Source: an uncultured Bacteroidales bacterium
GTDB lineage: Bacteria; Bacteroidota; Bacteroidia; Bacteroidales; Bacteroidaceae
Length of the DNA: 64,000 bases
Assembly (NCBI GenBank): GCA_902772585.1
Contig: CACYBB010000002.1
Location: 1 to 64,000, forward strand
Direction of reading: 5' to 3'
Below, piece after piece: positions 16,218 through 23,991 of the stretch; position 1 is the first letter of the stretch, and each line of letters starts with the position of its first letter. Both the position numbers and the translations under genes were made by a program. The notes under the pieces are model-generated. The model had not been told where the DNA came from and did not search any database. It worked only from the letters and a program-made list of their open reading frames with translations.

Positions 16218-16943
16218 ATGAACGATGCTATTCAGCAATATTTAGAGAAGCACGGTTTTGAGCAGTTTTGCCCGAAAGCCGTGCTTTTCGATATGGATGG
16301 TGTCATCTACGACTCCATGAAGAATCATGCTGTGGCGTGGCACGAGGCGATGGACAGCTACGGACTGACAATGGCGTACAGCGATGCCTACGAGTATGAA
16401 GGTATGCGAGGAGTAGAGACCATCAAACTGCTGACCCAGCAACAATGGGGCAAGGCCGTCAGCGATGAAAAGGCCAAAGAGATGTATCAGCACAAGTCGA
16501 GGCTGTTTGCCGAGCATTGTCTGCAGACACCCGCAGGCATCATGCCTGGCATCAAGGAACTGATGCAGCAAATCAAAGACTGTGGAATGAAAATATGTGT
16601 GGTAACGGGCAGTGGTCAGCACACGCTGTTAGACAAACTGCTGGGCGATTTTCCAGGGCTGCTCAGCAAGGAACTGATGGTGACAGCCTTTGACGTGACA
16701 CACGGGAAACCTGACCCAGAACCATATATAATAGGTACGCGAAAATGTGGCATAGAACCTTGGGAAGCCATTGTCGTAGAGAATGCTCCTTTAGGCGTGC
16801 GGGCTGCGCATGCCGCCCACTGTTTCACCATTGCCGTGAACACCGGTCCCCTACCCGACGAGATGCTCCTCCGTGAGGGTGCCGACCTTATCTATCCGAA
16901 GATGACTGCACTCAGCGAGGACTTTACACGTCTTCGTCAGTAG
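16218..16943 (+). CDS. HAD-superfamily hydrolase (beta-phosphoglucomutase/phosphatase-like)
   Basis: 241 aa. Motif I is AVLFDMDGVIYDS (about residues 22-34; nucleophile and acid/base Asp), motif II VVTGSGQ, the lysine of motif III lies in HGKPDPEPY, and the final acidic motif is VVENAPLGVRAA. The alpha-helical cap sits between motifs I and II, as in beta-phosphoglucomutase and GPP/2-deoxyglucose-6-phosphatase types. Position after pgi suggests a sugar phosphate substrate, but this is inference. Start at 16218 was chosen because the upstream codons of the open frame are the repeat spacer. Its end overlaps the convergent DUF4738 gene by 20 nt. Confidence 0.85.
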   Translation: MNDAIQQYLEKHGFEQFCPKAVLFDMDGVIYDSMKNHAVAWHEAMDSYGLTMAYSDAYEYEGMRGVETIKLLTQQQWGKAVSDEKAKEMYQHKSRLFAEHCLQTPAGIMPGIKELMQQIKDCGMKICVVTGSGQHTLLDKLLGDFPGLLSKELMVTAFDVTHGKPDPEPYIIGTRKCGIEPWEAIVVENAPLGVRAAHAAHCFTIAVNTGPLPDEMLLREGADLIYPKMTALSEDFTRLRQ

Positions 16944-17502
16944 CCTGTTCGGAAGAATTGTTCTTATCCTCTGGCGTAGAGTCCATCTGGGTATCACGTT
17001 TGATAACCAACTCACCCATACGCGACAGACGGAAAATCAGCGGAATATATTCGTCGCTCTGCGGATGACCCACACTGGCGCCAAAGAAGAGATAGTCGCC
17101 TTCAGCCTTGTCGAAGACCAATCCCTCGAAGACTCCCGTCTTGTTGAAATCATCATCCAGATACTGTGACAGCGCCTTCTTCGTAAAAGTACGGGAGAAG
17201 AATACGGAGCCGTCCTTGCGCGAGACTGTCATGCGGAACACATTATCAACATATTTCTGCCCCGTCTCGTCCTTGACCATTGGCAGTGAGTCGCTGGGCT
17301 GACGACCGACAGTAACATAATAGGTCTTACCAATCCATGAGACCTGCTTCTCATCCAGATAAGGCTGCATGCGAATAGGTTCTTTGGGTTGTACCTTAAC
17401 AATGCGCGGAGCAATGATATTTTCGCTTTTCTTCTTTCCTCCACAGGCAACCAGCATGACAGCCATACTGCCCAAGAGGACCACTGATAGTATCTGTTTC
17501 AT
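16924..17502 (-). CDS. DUF4738-family lipoprotein
   Basis: 192 aa. A lipoprotein signal peptide ends at Cys20 (AVMLVACGGKK), followed by a short Lys-rich linker and a domain resembling DUF4738 of Bacteroidales (KTYYVTVGRQPSDSLPMVKDETGQKYVDNVFRM...), then an acidic C-terminal tail. Function unknown; such small lipoproteins are attached to the cell envelope. Start chosen at the MKQILS methionine; an alternative ATG is 9 nt upstream (MFI). A -7 box TACTTTTG is at 17526-17533 on the minus strand. Confidence 0.75.
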   Translation of the reverse strand: MKQILSVVLLGSMAVMLVACGGKKKSENIIAPRIVKVQPKEPIRMQPYLDEKQVSWIGKTYYVTVGRQPSDSLPMVKDETGQKYVDNVFRMTVSRKDGSVFFSRTFTKKALSQYLDDDFNKTGVFEGLVFDKAEGDYLFFGASVGHPQSDEYIPLIFRLSRMGELVIKRDTQMDSTPEDKNNSSEQATDEDV

Positions 17503-17572
17503 AATAAACATATCTGATGATGTTGCAAAAGTAATAAAAAACAACGAGATATGCAAGGAAATCGGAGAAAAA

Positions 17573-17603
17573 TAGATGCCCCGCCTACTAAGCGGAGCAT
17601 CTA
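17573..17603. repeat. 12-bp inverted repeat upstream of the DUF4738 gene
   Basis: TAGATGCCCCGC (17573-17584) pairs with GCGGAGCATCTA (17592-17603) with one mismatch and a 7-nt loop. It lies about 20 bp upstream of the -33 position of the DUF4738 promoter and has no T run, so an operator is as likely as a terminator. A second imperfect hairpin (GTGGTTA...TAACCAC) lies in the rest of this ~285-bp gap, just past the end of trmO and possibly its terminator. Confidence 0.5.
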
Positions 17604-17788
17604 TATGTCGTCCTGAGGTCTTCTTGCCAAGACTTTTTATACCCTCTTGAAAAGGCACGCTTGCCATTAAAACACTATGTTAACCTAAATCACTATGATG
17701 TTTTTCAGACAATATATATAAAGGTTTTTGTGTGGTTACTGTTCTTTTGACGCAGATAACCACAAAAGGTTTAATAGATTCATTTAAA

Positions 17789-18457
17789 TTAACTTTTTTC
17801 CCATCCGTCGATAAATAACGCCTGATCAGCGACATGAAAGCGGATGTCGTAGCCCATGAAAGGCATACCATACTGACGTGTGGCGTCTTGTTGGTAGTGT
17901 GGACGAGGATCAAGAGCCAACGTTTGGCGAAGCACTTCCAAATCGGCAGCCGGAAGCAGCCGACACAGTTCCTCTGGCATCACCACTTCCAGTTGTTGCC
18001 ATTGGTGATTGTCCGTAAAGCCACCACGAGCCTCCGGATGACTGTCGGCATAAGGCAGATAAGGCTTGATATCGTAGATGGGAGTACCGTCCATCAGGTC
18101 TGCCCCCAACACCTCTATCGTCATCTGTTCCATATCGATTCTGCTAATACGCACAGACGAAAGCCCCAGATTGTTAGGACGGAACGGCGAACGAGAGGCC
18201 CACACCCCTACCCGCTGGTTACCACCCAGCAAAGGAGGGCGCACCGTAGGGTGTTTCTGGGCGGAGACATTCTCTGAGAATCCCCAGATGAGCCAGAGGT
18301 AGTCATAGTCTTCCAGTCCGCGTAAGGCCTCAACCTGACGATATTTCGCCACAAATTCTATCTGTCCACGCAACTCGCTGACGATGCCACTTTGACGTGG
18401 GACACCGAACTTACTGGTCAGCGGAGAATGGAAAAAAGCTATCGGTTCAATATTCAT
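17789..18457 (-). CDS. trmO: tRNA (N6-threonylcarbamoyladenosine37-N6)-methyltransferase
   Basis: 222 aa. It methylates t6A37 of threonine tRNAs using S-adenosylmethionine. The UPF0066/TsaA beta-barrel core is clear: IAFFHSPLTSKFGVPRQ at the N-terminus, GLEDYDYLWLIWGFSE, the signature VGVWASRSPFRPNNLGLSSV (about residues 84-103) and GADLMDGTPIYDIKPYLPYAD. A C-terminal extension as in E. coli TrmO (Asp-Pro-Arg-Pro segment) is present. The -7 box TATCTTTG (18462-18469) ends only 4 nt before the ATG, so the message should be leaderless. Confidence 0.93.
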   Translation of the reverse strand: MNIEPIAFFHSPLTSKFGVPRQSGIVSELRGQIEFVAKYRQVEALRGLEDYDYLWLIWGFSENVSAQKHPTVRPPLLGGNQRVGVWASRSPFRPNNLGLSSVRISRIDMEQMTIEVLGADLMDGTPIYDIKPYLPYADSHPEARGGFTDNHQWQQLEVVMPEELCRLLPAADLEVLRQTLALDPRPHYQQDATRQYGMPFMGYDIRFHVADQALFIDGWEKS

Positions 18458-18461
18458 ACTG

Positions 18462-18469
18462 CAAAGATA
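18462..18469 (-). promoter_or_regulatory. -7 box of trmO (leaderless start)
   Basis: TATCTTTG on the minus strand, separated from the ATG by only 4 nt. Confidence 0.6.
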
Positions 18470-18494
18470 TACAAAAAAGATTTATTTATGGAAA

Positions 18495-18563
18495 GAAATT
18501 ATGGGAAATTTTGGGAAATTCTAATCATGTAACGTTGTATTTCTTAATTATTTATTACCTTTG
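18495..18563 (+). promoter_or_regulatory. Promoter of the AI-2E permease gene with three helically phased GAAATT tracts
   Basis: GAAATT occurs at 18495, 18505 and 18515, exactly 10 bp apart, 36 bp upstream of the -7 box TACCTTTG (18556-18563). The ATG at 18569 follows the -7 box by 5 nt, so the mRNA is leaderless. Phased A-tracts at this distance would bend DNA or act like an UP element. Confidence 0.55.
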
Positions 18564-18568
18564 CACCC

Positions 18569-19660
18569 ATGGAACAGAAAAAAATCACTTTTGACAGCTT
18601 TGTACGCAACGTCATGTGGGTACTTACTGCTATTGGTATCGTCATGTTGCTAAACTACCTCAGTGGCGTACTATTGCCATTCTTCCTGGCATGGCTCATT
18701 TCCTATCTGCTGTTCCCACTGGTGAAGTTCTTCCAGTATCGTTGTAAGCTGAAATTCCGCATTCTGGGCATCTTTGCCGCTGTATTGACGGTAGGCATTG
18801 TACTGACAGGCCTTTTCATGCTGATGATACCGCCCATGATAGAGGAAGGAGCACGTGTGAAAGACCTGCTCATCGCCTATGTGTCGCACGATGAGTTCAT
18901 GAGCAACATCCCTAACCTGTTGGAAGACTTTATCCACGACCACTTCACCAGCGAGGATATCAAAGCCATCGTCACACAGGAGGGTTTCATTGACAGCGTC
19001 AAGCAGACCATCCCCAAAGTATGGGCCGTGATATCTCAATCGTTTAACATCCTGTCAAGCGTACTGACGCTGACGATGGTACTGCTCTACACCTTATTTA
19101 TATTATTAGACTACGAGCAGTTCTCCAATGGTTGGATACTGATGTTCCCTGAACGTCTGCGCCCCTTGGCCACACAGGTGGTCAGTGACGTCGAGCAAGG
19201 TATGAACAAGTACTTCCGCGGACAGGGTCTCGTAGCTTTCTGCGTGGGTATACTCTTCAGCATTGGTTTCCTGATTATCGACTTCCCAATGGCTATCGGT
19301 CTGGGTATGTTTATCGGACTGCTGAATATGGTACCTTACCTGCAACTGCTGGGATTCATTCCTACCATTATTCTGGCTATCGTCAAAGCAGCAGATACGG
19401 GTGAGAGTTTCTGGATTATCATGTTGTCGGCAGTCATTGTCTTTGCGGTAGTACAGGCCATTCAGGACACCATTCTCACACCGAAGATTATGGGTAAGGT
19501 CATGGGCCTCAACTCAGCCATCATCCTGTTGTCACTCTCTATCTGGGGTGCCTTGCTGGGTATCATGGGTATGATTATCGCACTGCCCATGACGACGTTG
19601 CTGATTACCTATTATCAGAAATATATTGTCAACAAAGAAAAGCTAAACATTAAAGAGTGA
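18569..19660 (+). CDS. AI-2E family transporter (PerM-like permease)
   Basis: 363 aa, with about seven to eight membrane segments in the typical order: an N-terminal pair (VLTAIGIVMLLNYLSGVLLPFFLAWLISYLLFPLV), a hydrophilic insert (about 95-160) and a C-terminal bundle including the conserved GLLNMVPYLQLLGFIPTIILA and ALPMTTLLITYYQKY. The family includes AI-2 exporters and Na+/H+ antiporters; the substrate cannot be inferred here. It is the first gene of a three-gene run with a porin and a sodium symporter on the same strand. Confidence 0.85.
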   Translation: MEQKKITFDSFVRNVMWVLTAIGIVMLLNYLSGVLLPFFLAWLISYLLFPLVKFFQYRCKLKFRILGIFAAVLTVGIVLTGLFMLMIPPMIEEGARVKDLLIAYVSHDEFMSNIPNLLEDFIHDHFTSEDIKAIVTQEGFIDSVKQTIPKVWAVISQSFNILSSVLTLTMVLLYTLFILLDYEQFSNGWILMFPERLRPLATQVVSDVEQGMNKYFRGQGLVAFCVGILFSIGFLIIDFPMAIGLGMFIGLLNMVPYLQLLGFIPTIILAIVKAADTGESFWIIMLSAVIVFAVVQAIQDTILTPKIMGKVMGLNSAIILLSLSIWGALLGIMGMIIALPMTTLLITYYQKYIVNKEKLNIKE

Positions 19661-19704
19661 AAGTCAATAATTAACGGGCTAAACGATTTAACCATAAATA
19701 TAAG

Positions 19705-20766
19705 ATGAAATTAGTTAGAATTATCAGCTTGATGATGCTGTTCTCTATGACAGCTGCTGCTCAGGAAAAGAAAGAGATTGACTGGTTGAAAGAGTTGTCG
19801 AGCCGCATCACCATCAATGGCTACATGCAAGGTGGCTATGAATACGGTGACAAGGGCGGCCAGACCACCAGTACGTTTAATTTCAAGCGAGCCATCTTCT
19901 GGGGCCGTGCACGCATTACCGACCGTTGGTCGTTTATGTTCATGAACAACTTTGCCTTGTCGAAGGGCGTTTTGGAGTTCTGGACTGACTATCGCATAAC
20001 CAACAACAAGGCACTGACCGTTCGTGTCGGACAGTTCCAACACCCGTTCTCTATGGAGAGTCCAATGACCCCCACCATGCTCGAACTCGTGGACATTACC
20101 TCACAGGCCGTTACCAATCTGGCCAATGGCAACGAGCCATTGCTTGGTCCTAACTATGGACGTGATCAGGGTATCATGCTGTTGGGCGACCTCTTCAATG
20201 ACCACTTCCACTACGAGTTGGCTGTGATGAACGGACAGGGCATCAATACCAACGATGGCAATACTGACAAGGATGTCATACTGAAGTTAGAATATCGTCC
20301 CAGTAAGGAGTTTCGCCTTGTAGCCTCAGGACAGAAAGGTCGCGGACATGCTATCAACACTGTTGCATGGAATGATATTGCCGTAGGCGATGACTATCGT
20401 CGCGACCGCGTCAGCTTTGGTGGCGAAGCAAAGATTCCTACTGTTTGGGGACGCAAGTCGACTAGCGGCGGCATCTGTCTGCGTAGCGAGTTCCTTGCTG
20501 GCAAGGATGGCGACATTGGCAGTCGCGGTGCCTACTTCACAGGTTCTGTAGCACTGGGTAAGGGTATCGACATCATTGGTTCTGCTGACTACTACGATCG
20601 TAACACATCAGAAAGCGGATGGCAACAGACCAATGTCACTGGTGGTATGCAATACTGGTTCTATCCCAAGTGCCGTCTGCAGGTGCAGTACACCCACAGT
20701 TTCTGTGGCCACCTGATGGGCGACGACTACAACCGCGTACAGGCACAGGTGCAGGTTGCATTCTAG
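19705..20766 (+). CDS. Phosphate-selective porin (OprO/OprP)-like outer membrane protein
   Basis: 353 aa. A signal peptide (residues 1-19, ending AAAQ) is followed by a beta-barrel with alternating strands: INGYMQGGYEYG, FNFKRAIFWGRARITDRWSFMFMNN, VRVGQFQHPFSMESPMTP, and a terminal QVQVAF with C-terminal Phe as expected for an outer membrane protein. The arrangement matches the OprP-like porin family. It lies 44 nt after the permease gene and 41 nt before the sodium symporter, suggesting co-transcription and perhaps uptake of the same solute. Confidence 0.8.
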   Translation: MKLVRIISLMMLFSMTAAAQEKKEIDWLKELSSRITINGYMQGGYEYGDKGGQTTSTFNFKRAIFWGRARITDRWSFMFMNNFALSKGVLEFWTDYRITNNKALTVRVGQFQHPFSMESPMTPTMLELVDITSQAVTNLANGNEPLLGPNYGRDQGIMLLGDLFNDHFHYELAVMNGQGINTNDGNTDKDVILKLEYRPSKEFRLVASGQKGRGHAINTVAWNDIAVGDDYRRDRVSFGGEAKIPTVWGRKSTSGGICLRSEFLAGKDGDIGSRGAYFTGSVALGKGIDIIGSADYYDRNTSESGWQQTNVTGGMQYWFYPKCRLQVQYTHSFCGHLMGDDYNRVQAQVQVAF

Positions 20767-20807
20767 AGACTCGAAACCTCGAAATAACGTAATAACGACA
20801 TAACGAA

Positions 20808-22328
20808 ATGTTTATTAAAGTTCTTCTTACCGTCATCTTCCTGGCCGTGATGATTGGCGTGGGTCTCTACACCCGTAAGCAGGCCAGCAGTGTGGATGGT
20901 TTCGTACTTGGCGGACGTGCTGTAGGTCCGTGGCTCACCGCCTTTGCCTTTGGTACCAGTTATTTCTCGGCAGTGGTATTCGTGGGCTATGCCGGACAGT
21001 TCGGGTGGAAATACGGACTCTCCAGTGCGTGGATTGGTATCGGTAACGCCATCATTGGTTCGTTGCTGGCTTGGATTATTCTCGGCAAACGTACCAAATT
21101 GATGACTCAGCATATTGAAAGCCGCACTATGCCCGACTTCTTCGGTACCCGTTTTCAGGACCAAGGATTGCGCGTAGCAGCCTCTATCATTGCCTTCGTA
21201 TTCTTGATTCCCTATACTGCAGGTGTGTATAGTGGTATCTCACGACTCTTCGAGATGGGATTCAACATCCCCTACGAATACTGTGTCATCATCATGTCAG
21301 TACTCACTGCCGTCTATGTCATCCTCGGTGGATATAAGGCAACAGCCATGAACGACTTCATTCAGGGTATCATCATGCTCTTCGGTATTGTTGCCGTCAT
21401 CGCTGCTGTGCTCAATGCACAGGGTGGCTTGGTGGTTGCTGTTGACAAGCTGGCTGCCCTACCCTCTGATGTGGACCCCGACATGAATGGTGGTTTTGCC
21501 TCGTGGTTCGGTCCCGACCCCTGGGGACTGCTGGGTGTAGTCATCCTGACATCACTGGGTACTATGGGACTGCCACAGATGGTAGGTAAATTCTATAGCA
21601 TTACTGACGAGGCTGCCATCAAGCGCGGCACCGTCATCTCCACCCTCTTTGCCTTCGTCGTTGCCGGCGGATGCTACTTCCTTGGTGGCTTTGGCCGTCT
21701 CTACGACCCCGTTATCGCTGCCAATGGCAAGATAGCCTACGATAGTATCATTCCTGCCATGCTGGTAACATTGCCCGACGTACTCATCGCACTTGTCGTG
21801 CTGTTGGTACTCTCCGCTTCTATGTCAACGCTGGCCTCACTGGTACTGACATCTTCAAGTACGATGACCCTCGACCTCATCTATCGCGACAAGAAATCAT
21901 TACCTGGTGAAGTGGAGGAAGGAACTATCGACGACCTGGTCGCTGAGAAGATTGAGCGCCGTAAGGTAGTAGTGATGCGTGTGCTCATCATGTTCTTCAT
22001 CGCTATCTCCCTGCTCATCGCCCTCAACCCACCGACCTTCATTGCCCAGCTGATGGGTATCTCGTGGGGTGCACTGGCTGGTGCTTTCCTTGCACCTTTC
22101 ATGCTGGGTCTCTACTGGCGTGGCGTTACCACTACCAGCGTATGGGCCTGCTTCTTCTGGGGCGTCGGCCTGACTGTTGTCAACATGTTGCTGGGCAACC
22201 CCATCAATCCCATCAACTGTGGTGCTATCGCCATGCTGGGTGGTTTCCCTGTAGTATGGATTACCAGTCTGCTGACCAAGAAGATGGATACCACTATCGT
22301 CTCCAAGATTTTCGAGTGCTATAAATAA
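20808..22328 (+). CDS. Sodium:solute symporter (SSS family)
   Basis: 506 aa with about 13 membrane segments. Family landmarks include FVLGGRAVGPWLTAFAFGTSYFSAVVFVGYAGQFGWKYG near the N-terminus (sodium and substrate site), YKATAMNDFIQGIIMLFG and the TLASLVLTSSSTMTLDLIYRD stretch. The family couples sodium entry to uptake of sugars, amino acids, vitamins or carboxylates; the substrate is not evident. The spacer to the upstream porin gene is a run of AATAACG micro-repeats, also found before purD. Confidence 0.88.
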   Translation: MFIKVLLTVIFLAVMIGVGLYTRKQASSVDGFVLGGRAVGPWLTAFAFGTSYFSAVVFVGYAGQFGWKYGLSSAWIGIGNAIIGSLLAWIILGKRTKLMTQHIESRTMPDFFGTRFQDQGLRVAASIIAFVFLIPYTAGVYSGISRLFEMGFNIPYEYCVIIMSVLTAVYVILGGYKATAMNDFIQGIIMLFGIVAVIAAVLNAQGGLVVAVDKLAALPSDVDPDMNGGFASWFGPDPWGLLGVVILTSLGTMGLPQMVGKFYSITDEAAIKRGTVISTLFAFVVAGGCYFLGGFGRLYDPVIAANGKIAYDSIIPAMLVTLPDVLIALVVLLVLSASMSTLASLVLTSSSTMTLDLIYRDKKSLPGEVEEGTIDDLVAEKIERRKVVVMRVLIMFFIAISLLIALNPPTFIAQLMGISWGALAGAFLAPFMLGLYWRGVTTTSVWACFFWGVGLTVVNMLLGNPINPINCGAIAMLGGFPVVWITSLLTKKMDTTIVSKIFECYK

Positions 22329-22336
22329 CCAATTTT

Positions 22337-22447
22337 ATGAGGTCTGATGTGTGGTACACCATCGACGGTCGCCGCGTCAGTGGCAAGCCGACGCAAAAGG
22401 GCCTTTACATCGTGAATGGCAAGAAGGTTGTGAATCCTGGCTATTAA
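22337..22447 (+). pseudogene. Orphan C-terminal tail of a secreted protein
   Basis: A 36-codon frame (ATG 22337, TAA 22445-22447) reads YTIDGRRVSGKPTQKGLYIV followed by NGKKVVNPGY. This is the short C-terminal motif seen at the end of many Prevotella secreted proteins ('DLxGRxV...KGIYIxNGKKxxx'), but here no protein precedes it: a stop codon in frame lies at 22322. It is probably the remnant of a deleted or recombined gene. The 3' end overlaps the convergent nuclease gene by 4 nt. Confidence 0.6.
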
Positions 22448-23313
22448 CCAGTTAACCCCCAATCGCTGATATCAGCCTTGGCTTCCACCTCGTTCTCGAT
22501 ATCATCAGGCAGGGCTGGGAAGAAGTCGATACCCGTAATGCGCTCCACCTGATCTATGGAGTTATAATAGAGGTCGCGCTTCTTCGTTCCCTCGTTGTTA
22601 CGTGTGATGAAACCGAAACCTGCAGGCTTTGGTTTCAAGCGAAGCACGACCTTGAAGAACGCCTCAGGAACCTGCACCTTGTTAGGTCCGATGGTCTGGT
22701 GCTTGCCTTTCGTCCAAACAGGGCCACAGACAATAAACACCTCACCATACTTTCGGGCCCATTGACGACAGTCCATCTCCATGCTGTTCCATACGCCACT
22801 GTTATGTTTCGAATCCTGCGGACAGACGTTAACCAGTGAAAATGAGTCGTACATCGCCTCGCGACTCCACTTGTTGTCACCTGCTGGACACATGTGTCCT
22901 CGCGACCATCCGCTGCCCTTATAGTCCTGCAACGTAGCCCTAGGCCGAGGGCAGTCTTCGTCCTCGTGGAAGTTGTTCATACGCTTCAGTTCACCATCCG
23001 TATGGTCGGCTGTCAACTGCCACGCCACCCAGTTTGGACAACGTGTCTGCTTGTTGTACGACACCACATACGATGTCCGTTGAAGCACTATCTCTGGTAT
23101 TTTTGTTAGTGGTGCTGCCGTACAGAGCTCAACAACCGAGTCAGGCATCGTTGTCCACGATACGCCAATCTCTTTGGCCTGCTCTTGCTGAACGACCGCC
23201 TTCTCTCTTCTCTGTGCCTCTGGTTGCCACGAGAACGAATGCAATGCAAAGGCGAGGACGAGCAATACCGCCACCATCCATAGCGTCGAACTATTTCGTT
23301 TCTTCTTTCTCAT
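22444..23313 (-). CDS. DNA/RNA non-specific endonuclease (NucA-like), membrane-anchored or secreted
   Basis: 289 aa. An N-terminal hydrophobic segment (about residues 10-29, after MRKKKR) acts as signal or anchor. The beta-beta-alpha metal domain has the catalytic motif as SRGHMCPAGDNKWS (the usual DRGH with Asp replaced by Ser) followed by the metal-ligand region SLVNVCPQDSKHNSGVW. Such enzymes degrade nucleic acids outside the cytoplasm. Start at 23313 was chosen because a -7 box TATCTTTG (23322-23329) lies 8 nt upstream; the longer open frame to 23352 would include the promoter. Confidence 0.85.
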   Translation of the reverse strand: MRKKKRNSSTLWMVAVLLVLAFALHSFSWQPEAQRREKAVVQQEQAKEIGVSWTTMPDSVVELCTAAPLTKIPEIVLQRTSYVVSYNKQTRCPNWVAWQLTADHTDGELKRMNNFHEDEDCPRPRATLQDYKGSGWSRGHMCPAGDNKWSREAMYDSFSLVNVCPQDSKHNSGVWNSMEMDCRQWARKYGEVFIVCGPVWTKGKHQTIGPNKVQVPEAFFKVVLRLKPKPAGFGFITRNNEGTKKRDLYYNSIDQVERITGIDFFPALPDDIENEVEAKADISDWGLTG

Positions 23314-23380
23314 AGATACCGCAAAGATAGTAAAAAAAGAGAATATGCGCATACTTTTTCATGAAAATTTAATCAAAATA

Positions 23381-23787
23381 CCCTCACATACTCACATGAC
23401 AAGCCTCAAACCCTTATATACAGAGCGTTTGAGGCACGTGAGGGAGAACGAAAGTCCCTCACGTTACCCTCACATTTTGGAGCACATTCACTCACATTTT
23501 GGAGTCCTTGAACACTTCTTTTTCTATGTCTGCGACACTACACGAATTACCATCATTTGTTTCTTAAAACATTAATTACCATTAATTTTCCGTTAATTAT
23601 TCATTAATGATAAATTATATGGGTGATTACATGATAATTATATGTTAAACGTCATTATGCCATAATATAATAATGTGAGTGACGAGTTAAAAAAGTGAGG
23701 GAGACGTGAGGGAGAACAAACATCCCTCACGTGCCCTCAGCCCTTTATACATCGGCATTTGAGAGGGGTCATGTGAGTATGTGAGGG
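23381..23787. repeat. 407-bp non-coding element with perfect 20-bp terminal inverted repeats
   Basis: The segment starts with CCCTCACATACTCACATGAC (23381-23400) and ends with its exact reverse complement (23768-23787). Each arm (about 95 bp) is itself a set of hairpins: TGAGGGAGAAC paired with TCCCTCACGT, and CTCAAA... paired with ...TTTGAG. The centre (23560-23680) is AT-rich with repeated CATTAAT words. No gene is seen in it and no clear target-site duplication flanks it. It resembles a MITE or a structured regulatory element. Confidence 0.65.
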
Positions 23788-23883
23788 ACATCGAATTCCT
23801 TGATTTTTGCGTCAAAAGGGTCAACCTACATTACAAATAAGACTACAAGTAGTCAACCTACATCACAAATAAGCCTAAGACTC

Positions 23884-23946
23884 AGTCCGAATAATGCAAA
23901 CTCCCAGTCCGAAGGCTTCGGACTCGTAGTCCGAAAGGAGCGGACT
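23884..23946. repeat. 22-bp-period array of AGTCCGAA units
   Basis: AGTCCGAA occurs at 23884, 23906 and 23928, exactly 22 bp apart. The middle copy is a perfect palindrome (AGTCCGAAGGCTTCGGACT, apart from the centre), the others are partial. Same unit as in cobB (54852-54913). It lies 46 bp beyond the serpin stop codon. Confidence 0.75.
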
Positions 23947-23991
23947 CAAGAAGGCTGGGTTATCAGAACGAGGGTCCTGTATTTATAGTTA

